A stretch of 64,000 nt of DNA from an uncultured Rothia sp. Lineage in GTDB: Bacteria > Actinomycetota > Actinomycetes > Actinomycetales > Micrococcaceae. Of this stretch, positions 39,432 to 47,931 are shown piece by piece. The translations under genes and the position numbers were made by a program. Location of the stretch: positions 124,001 to 188,000 of the forward strand of contig CAMIIP010000002.1 in assembly GCA_946222285.1 (NCBI GenBank). Reading direction: 5' to 3'. Each line of letters starts with the position of its first letter. Within the stretch, counting starts at the first letter, position 1. The notes under the pieces are model-generated. The model saw only the letters and a program-made list of their open reading frames with translations. It had not been told where the DNA came from and did no database searches.

Positions 39432-40079
39432 CTACTGACCGCGTTTGGTCCATTCTTTAACATCGCCAGCTTCAAGACCGATGCCGGTTTCATCGCCGTG
39501 ACCGGTGAGGACGGCGGTGGACTCGGGAAGCATCAGAAGCTTGCCGGTGATTGAGTTGATGATGGTGGGAAAGTCGCTGAAGGAACGTCCGGTAGCTCCC
39601 GGACCACCCTGAAAGAGGGTGTCTCCGGTGAACACCACACCGTCTGAGTTCTCCCAGCTCAGGCTGGGAGCGTAGAAGCATACCGAACCGGGGGAGTGCC
39701 CTGGAGTTTCCAGAACGCGCAGTTCGGTGGAGCCGATAGCGATTTTGGTGCCTTCTGCAAGGTCTTCGTCGAAATCCCACTGGGGGTAGACCATTTCCCA
39801 GAGCTGGCGGTCAGCCGAATTAAGGTAGACAGGAGCTTCAAAACGTTCTGCAGCTTCTTTAGCTGATCCGATGTGGTCATCGTGGGCGTGAGTTAGCAAA
39901 ATTTTCTCGACCTTACGCCCATTCACTTTCTCGGAAATAGCATCTACATTATGGGCAGGATCAATGATAATCACTGAATTTTCGTTACCCACAATCCATA
40001 CGTTGTTCTCAACGTCCCAGGTACCGCCGTCCAGCGAGAATGTACCGGAGGTTACTACTTTTTCAATGTATTCAGCCAC
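39432..40079 (-). CDS. MBL-fold hydrolase beside formaldehyde dehydrogenase
   Basis: A glyoxalase-II-like metallo-beta-lactamase fold protein of 215 residues. The metal motif is THAHDDH in ILLTHAHDDHIGSA, followed by TPGHSPGS and FTGDTLFQGG. The GTG at 40079 is preceded by AGGGAGAG and is chosen over a TTG 24 bases earlier. It lies 10 bases after the mycothiol-dependent dehydrogenase; homologues in this position are thought to hydrolyse the S-formylmycothiol product. That role is inferred from context. Confidence 0.85.
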   Translation of the reverse strand: MAEYIEKVVTSGTFSLDGGTWDVENNVWIVGNENSVIIIDPAHNVDAISEKVNGRKVEKILLTHAHDDHIGSAKEAAERFEAPVYLNSADRQLWEMVYPQWDFDEDLAEGTKIAIGSTELRVLETPGHSPGSVCFYAPSLSWENSDGVVFTGDTLFQGGPGATGRSFSDFPTIINSITGKLLMLPESTAVLTGHGDETGIGLEAGDVKEWTKRGQ

Positions 40080-40089
40080 GTTTCTCTCC

Positions 40090-41181
40090 CTAAAATTCAA
40101 CAACAGAGCGCAGAACTTTGCCGCTCTTCATGGTTTCAAAAGCGTCGTTGACCTGATCGATGGTGATTCGTTCGGTCACAAATTCATCCAGCGGAAGGCG
40201 TCCCAGCTTGTACTGATCGACGAACATGGGGAAATCACGCGAGGGTAGTGTATCGCCATACCATGCTGACTTGATGGAGCCGCCGCGGCCAAAGACCTCA
40301 TCTAAGGGGGCTTCCCAGGTTGTTCCGGGCGCGGGAACACCTACGAGGACGACGCGGCCGGCAAGATCACGGGCGTAGAAAGCCTGCTTGAAGGTAGCTG
40401 CAATACCTACCGCATCGATCACCAGGTCGGCTCCGTAACCGTCGGTGAGTTCGCGAATACCTTCTACGGGATCGGTGTTCTTGGAATTGATGGTATGGGT
40501 TGCGCCGAGTTCTTGGGCACGAGCCAGTTTCTGGTCATCTATATCAACGGCGATGATGGTGGTAGCACCGGCGAGTTTGGCTCCTGCAATAGCGGCAACT
40601 CCTACGCCACCACAACCGATAACGGCGACTGACTCTCCTCGCTGAAGCTGGCCGGTGTTGAGAACAGCACCCAGACCAGCGGTAACGCCGCAACCTAAAA
40701 GACCGATAGCAGCATAATCTTCTTCAGAAATATCTGCCTCAATTTTGGTGCACTGACCGCCGGCAACCAGGGTTTTCTCGGCGAAAGAGCCGATGCCCAA
40801 TGCTGCTTCGAGTTCAGTGCCGTCTTCTAGAGTCATTTTCTGTGTGGCATTGTGGGTGTTGAAACAGTATTGTGGCTGACCTTTCTTGCAGGCGCGGCAT
40901 TCTCCACAGACTGCGCGCCAGTTGAGGATGACTACATCGCCAGGTTCAACGTGAGTTACGTCTTCTCCTACGGCTTCAACAATGGCGGTGGACTCATGAC
41001 CGAGGAGATAGGGAAAGTTATCGCCTACTCCACCTTTGATGTAGTGTTCATCGGTCTGGCAGACGCCGCAGGTCAGTACCTTAACGAGTGCTTCGCCTTT
41101 TCCTGGATCGGGTACATCAATGGTGGTTACTGTGGCTGGTTCATCTTTAGCCATAGCTACGAGTGCTTTTACTTTCTGCAT
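40090..41181 (-). CDS. mscR: S-(hydroxymethyl)mycothiol dehydrogenase (class III-like ADH)
   Basis: A zinc-dependent medium-chain dehydrogenase, 363 residues, oxidising the formaldehyde-mycothiol adduct (and able to reduce S-nitrosomycothiol) with NAD. Catalytic zinc region: C41 in CQTDEH and H62-E63; structural zinc cysteines C92, C95, C98 and C106. The Rossmann motif is GCGGVGVAAIAG. The overall sequence matches the actinobacterial mycothiol enzyme better than glutathione-dependent ADH, but that is from memory. The ribosome site AAGGAGACT precedes the ATG. Confidence 0.9.
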   Translation of the reverse strand: MQKVKALVAMAKDEPATVTTIDVPDPGKGEALVKVLTCGVCQTDEHYIKGGVGDNFPYLLGHESTAIVEAVGEDVTHVEPGDVVILNWRAVCGECRACKKGQPQYCFNTHNATQKMTLEDGTELEAALGIGSFAEKTLVAGGQCTKIEADISEEDYAAIGLLGCGVTAGLGAVLNTGQLQRGESVAVIGCGGVGVAAIAGAKLAGATTIIAVDIDDQKLARAQELGATHTINSKNTDPVEGIRELTDGYGADLVIDAVGIAATFKQAFYARDLAGRVVLVGVPAPGTTWEAPLDEVFGRGGSIKSAWYGDTLPSRDFPMFVDQYKLGRLPLDEFVTERITIDQVNDAFETMKSGKVLRSVVEF

Positions 41182-41257
41182 GAAGTCTCCTTATAAAATT
41201 GTTTGCTCTTTCATTTTAACGATTTCTCAGCATACTGATAAGTTTTTCAGCTAGAAA

Positions 41258-42085
41258 CTAATGGTTCTTTCCTTCGTATTCCTTGACCCAGCCAATAACC
41301 GCTTTTTTGAAGACGCCGCTGGTCAGTGAGTTAATATGGTCACGGTTTTTCAAGAGTTGCAACCGGTGAGGAACGCCTGCTTGTTCGAGCTGTTTGATCA
41401 GCCAATGACCGTCTCCGGCAATGTGATCTTCTGTGCCGACAACAACGAGTGTGGGGTGAGCAGATCGAGAGCCATGGGCGTCATGGATTTCCACATCTTC
41501 CATCGCATCGACAAATCCTCTGAGACCTCGAAGATCGACGGGAGAGTTCTTGATAAGGGGTAGAAACATCGGGTTAAGCCCTGGAGGAAGAGCCTCTGAG
41601 TCTCCATCATACTGAGCCAGGTATTTCTGTAATGGCTGATAATGATCGAACGGGGAAAGACCTGCCAGAATGAGAGTTTTTACATCGTGTGGATAAGCTT
41701 GTGCAAATGCTTGGCTCACCCTAGATCCTGCGGAAAAACCTACCATATGAACCGGAGTTTTGAGCTTTTCTATCAAGAGATGGAGAGCGCTTGTTAAAGC
41801 TTTTAAGAAATTTTCATCAGGCAGGTCGATGGCGCCTTTTTGGGTTTCTACCGAAGATAGAGACTGTGCATGTTCAGCTATGTACGGGGTTTTCTCAAAT
41901 TCACTACCGTGAAAAGGCAGTCTCACGAGAACAAGACGGAAATTCTCGCTGATGAGCCGTTTGACCCAACCTGTCTCAACCCAGACTTGGTGCGCTGTCG
42001 CCGAAAAACCGTGAACGAGCAGCACAGTGGGTGTGTCTGAATGATTATTGACTATGTAATATTCCAAAGAGGGATAGATGCTCAT
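41258..42085 (-). CDS. Alpha/beta hydrolase
   Basis: A 275-residue hydrolase fold protein with the oxyanion segment VLLVHGFSATAHQ, the nucleophile elbow GFSAGS and a late histidine in KNRDHINS. These give a plausible S-D-H triad. The ATG at 42085 is preferred to the GTG at 42133, because the GTG lies inside the terminator hairpin of the upstream gene. Substrate unknown. Confidence 0.8.
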   Translation of the reverse strand: MSIYPSLEYYIVNNHSDTPTVLLVHGFSATAHQVWVETGWVKRLISENFRLVLVRLPFHGSEFEKTPYIAEHAQSLSSVETQKGAIDLPDENFLKALTSALHLLIEKLKTPVHMVGFSAGSRVSQAFAQAYPHDVKTLILAGLSPFDHYQPLQKYLAQYDGDSEALPPGLNPMFLPLIKNSPVDLRGLRGFVDAMEDVEIHDAHGSRSAHPTLVVVGTEDHIAGDGHWLIKQLEQAGVPHRLQLLKNRDHINSLTSGVFKKAVIGWVKEYEGKNH

Positions 42086-42104
42086 AGGTTCACTGTAGTA
42101 GAAA

Positions 42105-42139
42105 ATAGCGGTGGTCTTCGCTGAGGAAGCCACCGCTAT
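42105..42139 (-). terminator. Terminator of the YihY gene
   Basis: On the minus strand a 10-bp stem (42139-42130 with 42114-42105) is followed by a run of T. It lies just beyond the YihY stop at 42152. Confidence 0.75.
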
Positions 42140-42151
42140 CTTAAGTATCTT

Positions 42152-43255
42152 TTAGTGAGAGTCTTTTTCTAATTCTTGAGCTTTTTTCTCATAATCAACT
42201 CCGCTGTTTTCGAGTCGAATAGAGCGGCCTTCATCGATAAGCTTATCTTTCTTCTCAAGATTTTTTTGAGCCATAGTATCTGATCGTGGCTTAAGGTTGA
42301 GGGTTTCCTCAGAGTGCATTCCCGCCCGGAGTTCTCGCACTCGTTCTAGTTCGGCGTCTATCTGAGCACCGAATAAGAGGACGTTGTTCATAATCCATAG
42401 GAAGAGAAGAAGAACAATGACTCCGCCGATGACGCCGTAGGCGGCATTGTAGCTACCAAAGTTGGTGACGTAGAAGGTAAAGCCTATACCAGCGATACCC
42501 ATGGTGATGAGTGCGATAAGCGCACCGGGAGAGAGCCAACGAACCTTGGGCTGCTTAACGTTGGGAGTGCCATAGTAGAGCAGGGCGATAAGTGCTACAG
42601 CCAGTACAAAGACAACGGGCCAGCGCACCCACATCCAAATTGCTGTGAAGCCGGAAAGATCGAGATCGGGAATAATCCCGTTGATGAAATCGAGTACCGA
42701 CCCGCTGAGCAGGAGAACGAGCATGATGAGAACAACGACGAGTATCAGGCACGCAGTAACTAGCAGGTTGAAGGGACGAAGAATCCAGATTGGGCGACCT
42801 TCTACTACTCCATAGATTTTATTCATAGAACGGCCGAAGGCTCCGACATAACCTGAAGCGGTCCAGAGAGCACCCACGATACCAATGAGAAGCGCGAGTC
42901 CAGCGCCACTACCCGAAGAAAGATTTCGGATGGGTTCTTCTACCAGAGGCATGATATCTGCAGGGGCATAATCACTCAGGAAATTAATGATTGCGTTGGC
43001 GGTAGCTTCACCCTGGCCAAAGACACCGAGGGTTGAAACAATAGCCAGGAGGGCGGGGAAAATAGAGAGAACCGCAAAATAGGTCAGACCTGCTGCTAAA
43101 TCGGTTGACCCGTCTGTCATAAATTTGTTGAAAGCTCGTTTAAAAACGTAGCCCCAGTTAGAAGCCGAAACGCTAGAAAGCTTGTCAGGTTTTTGCGCGT
43201 AATTCTGAGGGGTGTCTTGAGCTCTTTTGACGGTCTGCTCTTCGAGAGTAGCCAT
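42152..43255 (-). CDS. YihY/virulence factor BrkB family membrane protein
   Basis: A 367-residue inner-membrane protein of the YihY (formerly BrkB/RNase BN-labelled) family. Six hydrophobic helices are visible from about residue 50 to 305, with the family segment DLAAGLTYFAVLSIFPALLA near the start and the late WIMNNVLLFGAQIDAELER. The N and C termini are charged and cytosolic. The ATG is preceded by AAAGAGGA. Its biochemical role is unsettled. Confidence 0.9.
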   Translation of the reverse strand: MATLEEQTVKRAQDTPQNYAQKPDKLSSVSASNWGYVFKRAFNKFMTDGSTDLAAGLTYFAVLSIFPALLAIVSTLGVFGQGEATANAIINFLSDYAPADIMPLVEEPIRNLSSGSGAGLALLIGIVGALWTASGYVGAFGRSMNKIYGVVEGRPIWILRPFNLLVTACLILVVVLIMLVLLLSGSVLDFINGIIPDLDLSGFTAIWMWVRWPVVFVLAVALIALLYYGTPNVKQPKVRWLSPGALIALITMGIAGIGFTFYVTNFGSYNAAYGVIGGVIVLLLFLWIMNNVLLFGAQIDAELERVRELRAGMHSEETLNLKPRSDTMAQKNLEKKDKLIDEGRSIRLENSGVDYEKKAQELEKDSH

Positions 43256-43356
43256 AAAATCCTCTTTGGGTGAGTCACTGAACGATGATACTAAGTTAGC
43301 TTACCCCAAGCGAGGAGAGCATCTAGCTTCACAAGATTCGGTTTACTCAGAAATAA

Positions 43357-43392
43357 TTGGGGCACAGAAAACTTCTATTTTCTGTGCCCCAA
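43357..43392 (-). terminator. Terminator downstream of mqo
   Basis: A perfect 15-bp inverted repeat (43357-43371 and 43378-43392) with a six-base loop follows mqo by 20 bases. It is the most stable-looking hairpin in this part of the window. Confidence 0.85.
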
Positions 43393-43412
43393 CCACGCTT
43401 TGCATGGAGTAA

Positions 43413-44891
43413 TTAATTCGTGATACCTAGCACCTTAGCGGTATGAGTCATTACTTCATCAGCAAGATTAGGGTTGTCGTTGAGTTTAGTTCCAAAAGCA
43501 GGAACCAGTTCTTTAATCCGTGACTCCCACGTACCAAAACGGTCGGGGAAGCACTGTTGCACGAGTCGGAGCATAATCGGAACTGCAGTGGAAGCACCGG
43601 GAGAAGCGCCCAGCAGAGCTGCGATAGATCCGTCTGCTGAAGAAACCAATTCGGTGCCGAACTGAAGAACTCCGCCCTTTTGAGCATCTTTCTTCATGAC
43701 CTGAACACGTTGACCAGCAGTAATTAACTCCCACTCATCGCTGACGGCCTCAGGATAGTATTCGCGCAAGGAACGCACGCGAGAATCCCGATTTTTCAGA
43801 AGTTCACCGAGTAGATATTTGGTGAGATCAAGGTTATCGAGACCTGCTTTTAGCATGGGGTAGATATTATCGGGGCGAAGTGAACGGGGAAGATCAAGGA
43901 GTGAGCCTTGCTTCAGAAAATTTGTTTTAAATCCTGCGTAAGGACCAAAGAGGAGGGAACGTTTGCCATCGACATAGCGAGTGTCGAGGTGAGGCACAGA
44001 CATGGGAGGAGCGCCTACGGATGCCTGACCATATACTTTGGCGTTATGCTTGTGCGCTGTCTCTTGGTTGGTGTTACGGAGGAAGAGCCCTGAAACGGGA
44101 AAACCACCGAAGCCTTTACCCTCAGGAATCCCCGACTTTTGTAGGAGATGTAATGCGCCGCCGCCAGCACCGAGAAAGAGGAATTTGGTGTGTATTTTGC
44201 GAGATTCGCCCTTTATCAAACGGTTCTTGACCGAGACGGTCCATGATTTATCTGATTCCTGGCTTACATTGGTTACTTCCTGCCCAAAGCGTACCTCAAC
44301 TCCCTGCGATACCAGGTAGTTCACCATTTCTTTTGTCAGAGCGCCAAAATCAACATCTGTGCCTTCGGGCGCCCAACTTGCTGCAAGGGGGATGGACTGA
44401 TCACGTCCGGCGATCGTGAGTGGTGCCCACTCTTCAATGCGAGCGGGATCTGTGGTGAACTGCATACGCTCAAAAAGTTTTTCCTGACGGAAAGCTTCGT
44501 TGCGAGCAGCTAAATATTTTGAGTGAGCTTCGCCGAAGACTAGCGACATATGCGGAACGGCATTAATCCATGAGGCATCTTTGAGCTTTTTTTCTTCGAC
44601 CAAGCTAGCCCAGAACTGTCTGGAAACCTGAAATTGCTCATTGATACCCAGAGCTTTAGCGGTGCTGACGCTATCGTCAGCTGCCGCAGGTGCGTAGTTG
44701 AGCTCACACAGTGCCGAGTGACCGGTTCCTGCGTTATTCCAGGGATTAGATGATTCTTGAGCTACCTGATCGAGTCGTTCTAAAAGAACGATATTCCAGG
44801 TGGGTTCGAGCTCTTTGAGTAAGACACCCAGAGTTGCACTCATAATGCCGCCGCCTACGAGAACGACGTCGGTCGATTCAGTCCTTGCCAC
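43413..44891 (-). CDS. mqo: Malate:quinone oxidoreductase
   Basis: A peripheral membrane FAD enzyme oxidising malate to oxaloacetate and passing electrons to quinone. The 492-residue protein opens with the dinucleotide fold VVLVGGGIMSATLG and continues with the family segments NNAGTGHSALCELNYAP and GASPGASTAVPIML. The start is GTG. It is flanked by terminator-like hairpins and so appears monocistronic. Confidence 0.95.
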   Translation of the reverse strand: MARTESTDVVLVGGGIMSATLGVLLKELEPTWNIVLLERLDQVAQESSNPWNNAGTGHSALCELNYAPAAADDSVSTAKALGINEQFQVSRQFWASLVEEKKLKDASWINAVPHMSLVFGEAHSKYLAARNEAFRQEKLFERMQFTTDPARIEEWAPLTIAGRDQSIPLAASWAPEGTDVDFGALTKEMVNYLVSQGVEVRFGQEVTNVSQESDKSWTVSVKNRLIKGESRKIHTKFLFLGAGGGALHLLQKSGIPEGKGFGGFPVSGLFLRNTNQETAHKHNAKVYGQASVGAPPMSVPHLDTRYVDGKRSLLFGPYAGFKTNFLKQGSLLDLPRSLRPDNIYPMLKAGLDNLDLTKYLLGELLKNRDSRVRSLREYYPEAVSDEWELITAGQRVQVMKKDAQKGGVLQFGTELVSSADGSIAALLGASPGASTAVPIMLRLVQQCFPDRFGTWESRIKELVPAFGTKLNDNPNLADEVMTHTAKVLGITN

Positions 44892-44915
44892 GCTAATACT
44901 CCCATGATGGTCTCA

Positions 44916-44936
44916 GGGGGCGTTTTCTGTGCCCCC
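44916..44936 (-). other. Hairpin in the mqo leader
   Basis: A GGGGGC/GCCCCC stem (44916-44921 and 44931-44936) with a nine-base loop lies 25 bases ahead of the mqo start on the minus strand. There is no T run, so it may affect translation or message stability. Confidence 0.4.
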
Positions 44937-45036
44937 GATGGTGCGTGAATAGCCACGCTCTCGTTTTTAGACTAACTCCTTCTCATCAGATGGTGAAATA
45001 AATAATGAGTTATGAAGGAGTCATTCTGCAACAGTT

Positions 45037-46767
45037 TTAGGGGTTGACGTTCGCTCCGACCATCTCCGATATTGCGGTGGCGCTGAGGGGATAATAGCTA
45101 ACGCGTGGACCAAGCGCTACTGAGGAAACGGGATAGCACAGGGGGAAAGCCGGCATAAGTTGGGCAACTTTGAGGTTGATGGAGGAGTAAGCTTCTCGTC
45201 GATTATTGAGCTCGGTCAGTTGATCTGCCTTTCTGATTGCGGCGAGAATTTCTCGGTAACTCACCACATTTTCGTCTTCTTGAGAGCTATCTTCGGTGGA
45301 CGATGAGTCTTGCGGAGCCAAATCAGGGTTTTTCTCTTCTTCGGCATCGGGTGCAACGGTCTTTGTCTCTTTAACCTGAGAAAGAAATTCTAAGTTTGGT
45401 GCCAACACACGGGAGAGGAAAGCGTTGGGGTCCCGGTATGAACCGACAAAACCGGTCAGCGCTATGGCTCGTGTATCACTGGATTTGTTGATGGTATCGA
45501 GGTAGCCTTCATCCCAGGCCACGGGGACGGGCTTGATATTGATTCCTGCTTTGACGAGGTCGGCGGAGATAGAAGCAAAAATTGTCTCCGGCGACATCAT
45601 CCAGGGGAGTGAGACGCCGGTGGGATAGTAAAATTCTAAAGGTTCATTCTTGTAGCCAGCCTCTTTGAGCCTGTCCCGGGTAATATCTTTTTGTGTTGAA
45701 TAGTAAGCCGCCGTATCTTTGTTTTTCATCATAAAAAGAGAAGGAAGAAAATCATCGGCAACATTGGTTCCCTGGGGGAAATTCTTTTTGACGAGCTGGT
45801 TACGTTCTACCGCGTGAGCAATAGCTGAACGGATTTCTCGTTTACTTAAAAGTTTGTGTCTCAAATTGAAGGTGAGATAGCAGATTGAATAGGGATCTCG
45901 CGGTTGTGTGATGGTTCCTTCTCGTGCTAGATCAACGTAGTTCTGACTGCTCACCAGATCGTAGGCGTCTATTTCATCGTTCATGATGGCGACGAAGCGT
46001 TTTTCGGCGTCGGGAATTGCCGTGAAGATAATACGTTCTACCGAAGGTTTCTCGCCTCGATAGTTTGTAAAGTAATCGAGCTGAACGCGTTTACCGTTCC
46101 AATCCGTTACGGTATACGCGCCCGTGCCTACCGGAAATTTCGTGAATTCTAATTTATCGTTGAAGGCCTTGGGGGAGCCGATGCCAAAAGCGGGCTGGGT
46201 GAGGGCTTTGAGAAAGGACGACGAGGGGCGGGAAAGTGTGAAAACTACCGCTCCTTCTTCTTCCTTACAGCCGGTGACCAGGGCGGATGTGCCGTCTTGG
46301 GAGTTGAGAGCGCTAAATAATTGCAGGTAATCTACGTGTGAGTTTGACGCGGTATTTTGAGCAACTTTGAGCCAGCGCTGATAATTTTTGATAACGGCAG
46401 CGGCGTTGAAATCTGTGCCGTCCTGAAACTTTACTGAGCTTTCAAGAAAGAATCGGTAGGTGAGACCGTCGTCAGAAATAGACCAGTCTGTAGCAAGGGA
46501 AGCTTCTGGCTCTCCGGTGTTAATGTTGGCTCGCACGAGGGGTTCGAGGACTTGAGCCGAAATCCGAGCTGTTTCCAAGGTCCCAGATAAAGCGGTATCG
46601 AGGCTGGGTGCCAGAGCTGCGTTGGCGAATCTAAATGTTAGAGGCTGATCTTTCGTAGTGTTTTCGGCTTCTTCGGTAGATGCTGGAGAACAGGCGCTGA
46701 GGCTAATGCCCGCGATGATGAGAGAACTCCACTGTAAGGCACGACGGCGCGATATTCGCTGATCCAT
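45037..46767 (-). CDS. ABC transporter substrate-binding lipoprotein (SBP family 5)
   Basis: A peptide/nickel-type extracellular binding protein of 576 residues. The N terminus has a twin arginine (SRRRALQW), a hydrophobic stretch and the lipobox LSAC, so it should be exported and lipid-anchored. The body shows the family's segments FQDGTDFNAAAVIKNYQRW and ELNNRREAYSSINLKV. A low-complexity acidic insertion near residues 465-495 is unusual. The ATG at 46767 has GAGAG at a proper distance; a TTG three codons upstream does not. No permease genes are adjacent. Confidence 0.87.
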   Translation of the reverse strand: MDQRISRRRALQWSSLIIAGISLSACSPASTEEAENTTKDQPLTFRFANAALAPSLDTALSGTLETARISAQVLEPLVRANINTGEPEASLATDWSISDDGLTYRFFLESSVKFQDGTDFNAAAVIKNYQRWLKVAQNTASNSHVDYLQLFSALNSQDGTSALVTGCKEEEGAVVFTLSRPSSSFLKALTQPAFGIGSPKAFNDKLEFTKFPVGTGAYTVTDWNGKRVQLDYFTNYRGEKPSVERIIFTAIPDAEKRFVAIMNDEIDAYDLVSSQNYVDLAREGTITQPRDPYSICYLTFNLRHKLLSKREIRSAIAHAVERNQLVKKNFPQGTNVADDFLPSLFMMKNKDTAAYYSTQKDITRDRLKEAGYKNEPLEFYYPTGVSLPWMMSPETIFASISADLVKAGINIKPVPVAWDEGYLDTINKSSDTRAIALTGFVGSYRDPNAFLSRVLAPNLEFLSQVKETKTVAPDAEEEKNPDLAPQDSSSTEDSSQEDENVVSYREILAAIRKADQLTELNNRREAYSSINLKVAQLMPAFPLCYPVSSVALGPRVSYYPLSATAISEMVGANVNP

Positions 46768-46847
46768 TTCAACCAACTCTCAAAATGATGCGGGCGAGGT
46801 AACTATTGGGGTAATAGTTGAGTGTAATTCATTCTATAGATAGAAAA

Positions 46848-46880
46848 AGAGCCCGTCCAAAATCAATTGGACGGACTCTT
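46848..46880 (-). terminator. Terminator of the interrupted tRNA-Leu
   Basis: Reading the minus strand, an 8-bp GTCCGTCCAA-type stem extended by four more pairs past one mismatch is followed by CTCTTTTTC. It immediately follows the tRNA 3' fragment and has no protein gene to serve, so it is taken as the original tRNA terminator. Confidence 0.7.
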
Positions 46881-46887
46881 GACTGAG

Positions 46888-46907
46888 TGCGCAAGGAGGG
46901 ACTTGAA
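46888..46907 (-). tRNA. 3' end of a tRNA-Leu, putative prophage attachment site (attL)
   Basis: On the minus strand these 20 bases read as the T-loop (TTCAAGT), the 3' half of the T-stem (CCCTC), the 3' half of the acceptor stem (CTTGCGC) and discriminator A73; CCA is not encoded. The implied 5' acceptor GCGCAAG and A73 suit an actinobacterial tRNA-Leu. The upstream T-stem half does not pair properly (GAGTT in place of GAGGG), so identity to a tRNA stops in the T-arm. A tRNA terminator follows. This is what remains on one side when a phage integrates at a tRNA 3' end; the rebuilt tRNA would lie beyond the right edge of the window. Confidence 0.6.
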
Positions 46908-47145
46908 AACTCTGGATAGGGTATTTTTTCTGTTTAGTTCTGGCTCGTTCTGTGTATTTCTGGTGGTTTCTAGCTGGCTGTGATGCTGGGTGGGAGCTAT
47001 TCGTTGACAGCGTCAATCAAACCTATGCTCTCTTGTCAGAAAATAGTTTTACCCCAAAATACCCAAGCAAATCGCCGATTCGAACCATACTCACTGCTTT
47101 TAATCGTATGGTTAAGATTCCCAGTCACTCTCACAAGGTCAAAAC
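46908..47145. other. Non-coding stretch at the prophage edge
   Basis: About 240 bases between the tRNA fragment and the HipA-like gene hold no supported ORF. A TTGACA hexamer at 47004-47009 could be a -35 element, but no good -10 is found at 16-18 bases. No integrase gene or fragment is visible here. Confidence 0.4.
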
Positions 47146-47925
47146 ATGAATCAACAACTTGCTCCCGTGGTGAGGATACCCAGAGCTCATCGGGCAACGA
47201 TGCAACTTCCTCGCCAAGTCGCGGTTACAGGTGAAAAGCCCATCTACGCTTTATGCTCTGATGGTGAAGAATATTGGTGTAAAAAGTTCGACTTAGATGT
47301 GGGTGGCCTTACTGTTGTAAATGAAGTGGTTGCTAGCGAGATTGGAAAACTAATAGGAGCCCCTATTATAGATTGGGCTGTTATTGATGTGCCTGATGAA
47401 TTGCAGGGGCGGAGAGCGCTAGGTTCGGATACTTTTTATCCAAGCTTGCCTATGTTTGGATCAAAACATATCAAAACGTCCATTTCAAAAGATGTACTTA
47501 TGTGGGTCGATAAAGACGGTAATTTTTCTAGAATTCCTTCTTTAATAGGTTTGTGGCACCTATGCAACGCGGATGATACGCAAGTTATTTATGATGCAGA
47601 AGCTGATACTCAGATTTATTCGATTGATCATGGTTATTGGTTTGACTCCTATGAGGGTAAACGAATCTTTAGTGATGGTATGACTTTGTATGAGCCGCTT
47701 CCTTTATTGCGCGGGCGAATCCCAAATGAACACTGGGAGCAGTCCATAGTGCAGGTTGGAGAATTTGCTAATGCCAGTACTCATCATATTTTCCAGATGA
47801 TGCCTAATGAATGGGGCGTGAACGAGTCTGAAATAGTTGGAATGGTAGATTACGCCAAGTCAAGAGTCGAGTACACTATTGGAATACTAGAAGAATATAG
47901 AGCTAAATATCTGAAGAGAGGGTAG
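47146..47925 (+). CDS. HipA-like kinase-domain protein
   Basis: A 259-residue protein resembling the short HipA-type kinase family that is found paired with DUF3037 proteins. The N-terminal half has the HipA-like YWCKKFDLDVGGLTVVNEVVASEIGKLIG block, with the candidate ATP-binding lysine, and a later SIDHGYWF that could supply the catalytic/metal acidic residue. It lacks the N-terminal HipA domain of the true toxin. It is the first gene inside the putative prophage, six bases ahead of DUF3037. Kinase activity and target are not established. Confidence 0.65.
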   Translation: MNQQLAPVVRIPRAHRATMQLPRQVAVTGEKPIYALCSDGEEYWCKKFDLDVGGLTVVNEVVASEIGKLIGAPIIDWAVIDVPDELQGRRALGSDTFYPSLPMFGSKHIKTSISKDVLMWVDKDGNFSRIPSLIGLWHLCNADDTQVIYDAEADTQIYSIDHGYWFDSYEGKRIFSDGMTLYEPLPLLRGRIPNEHWEQSIVQVGEFANASTHHIFQMMPNEWGVNESEIVGMVDYAKSRVEYTIGILEEYRAKYLKRG

Positions 47926-47931
47926 AAGGGT

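Noticed and set aside
42086..42133. GTG start that would extend the alpha/beta hydrolase by 16 residues
   Set aside because: It lies inside the T-tailed terminator hairpin of the upstream YihY gene and adds a sequence (MASSAKTTAIFYYSEP) without family similarity.
44964..45022. Inverted repeat ACTCCTTC/GAAGGAGT between mqo and the binding-protein gene
   Set aside because: The 8-bp arms are separated by more than 30 bases and no T run follows on the relevant strand, so it is not convincing as a terminator.
47077..47086. GATTCGAACC, a T-loop-like sequence that suggested a second tRNA end
   Set aside because: The flanking bases do not form a T-stem or acceptor stem on either strand.
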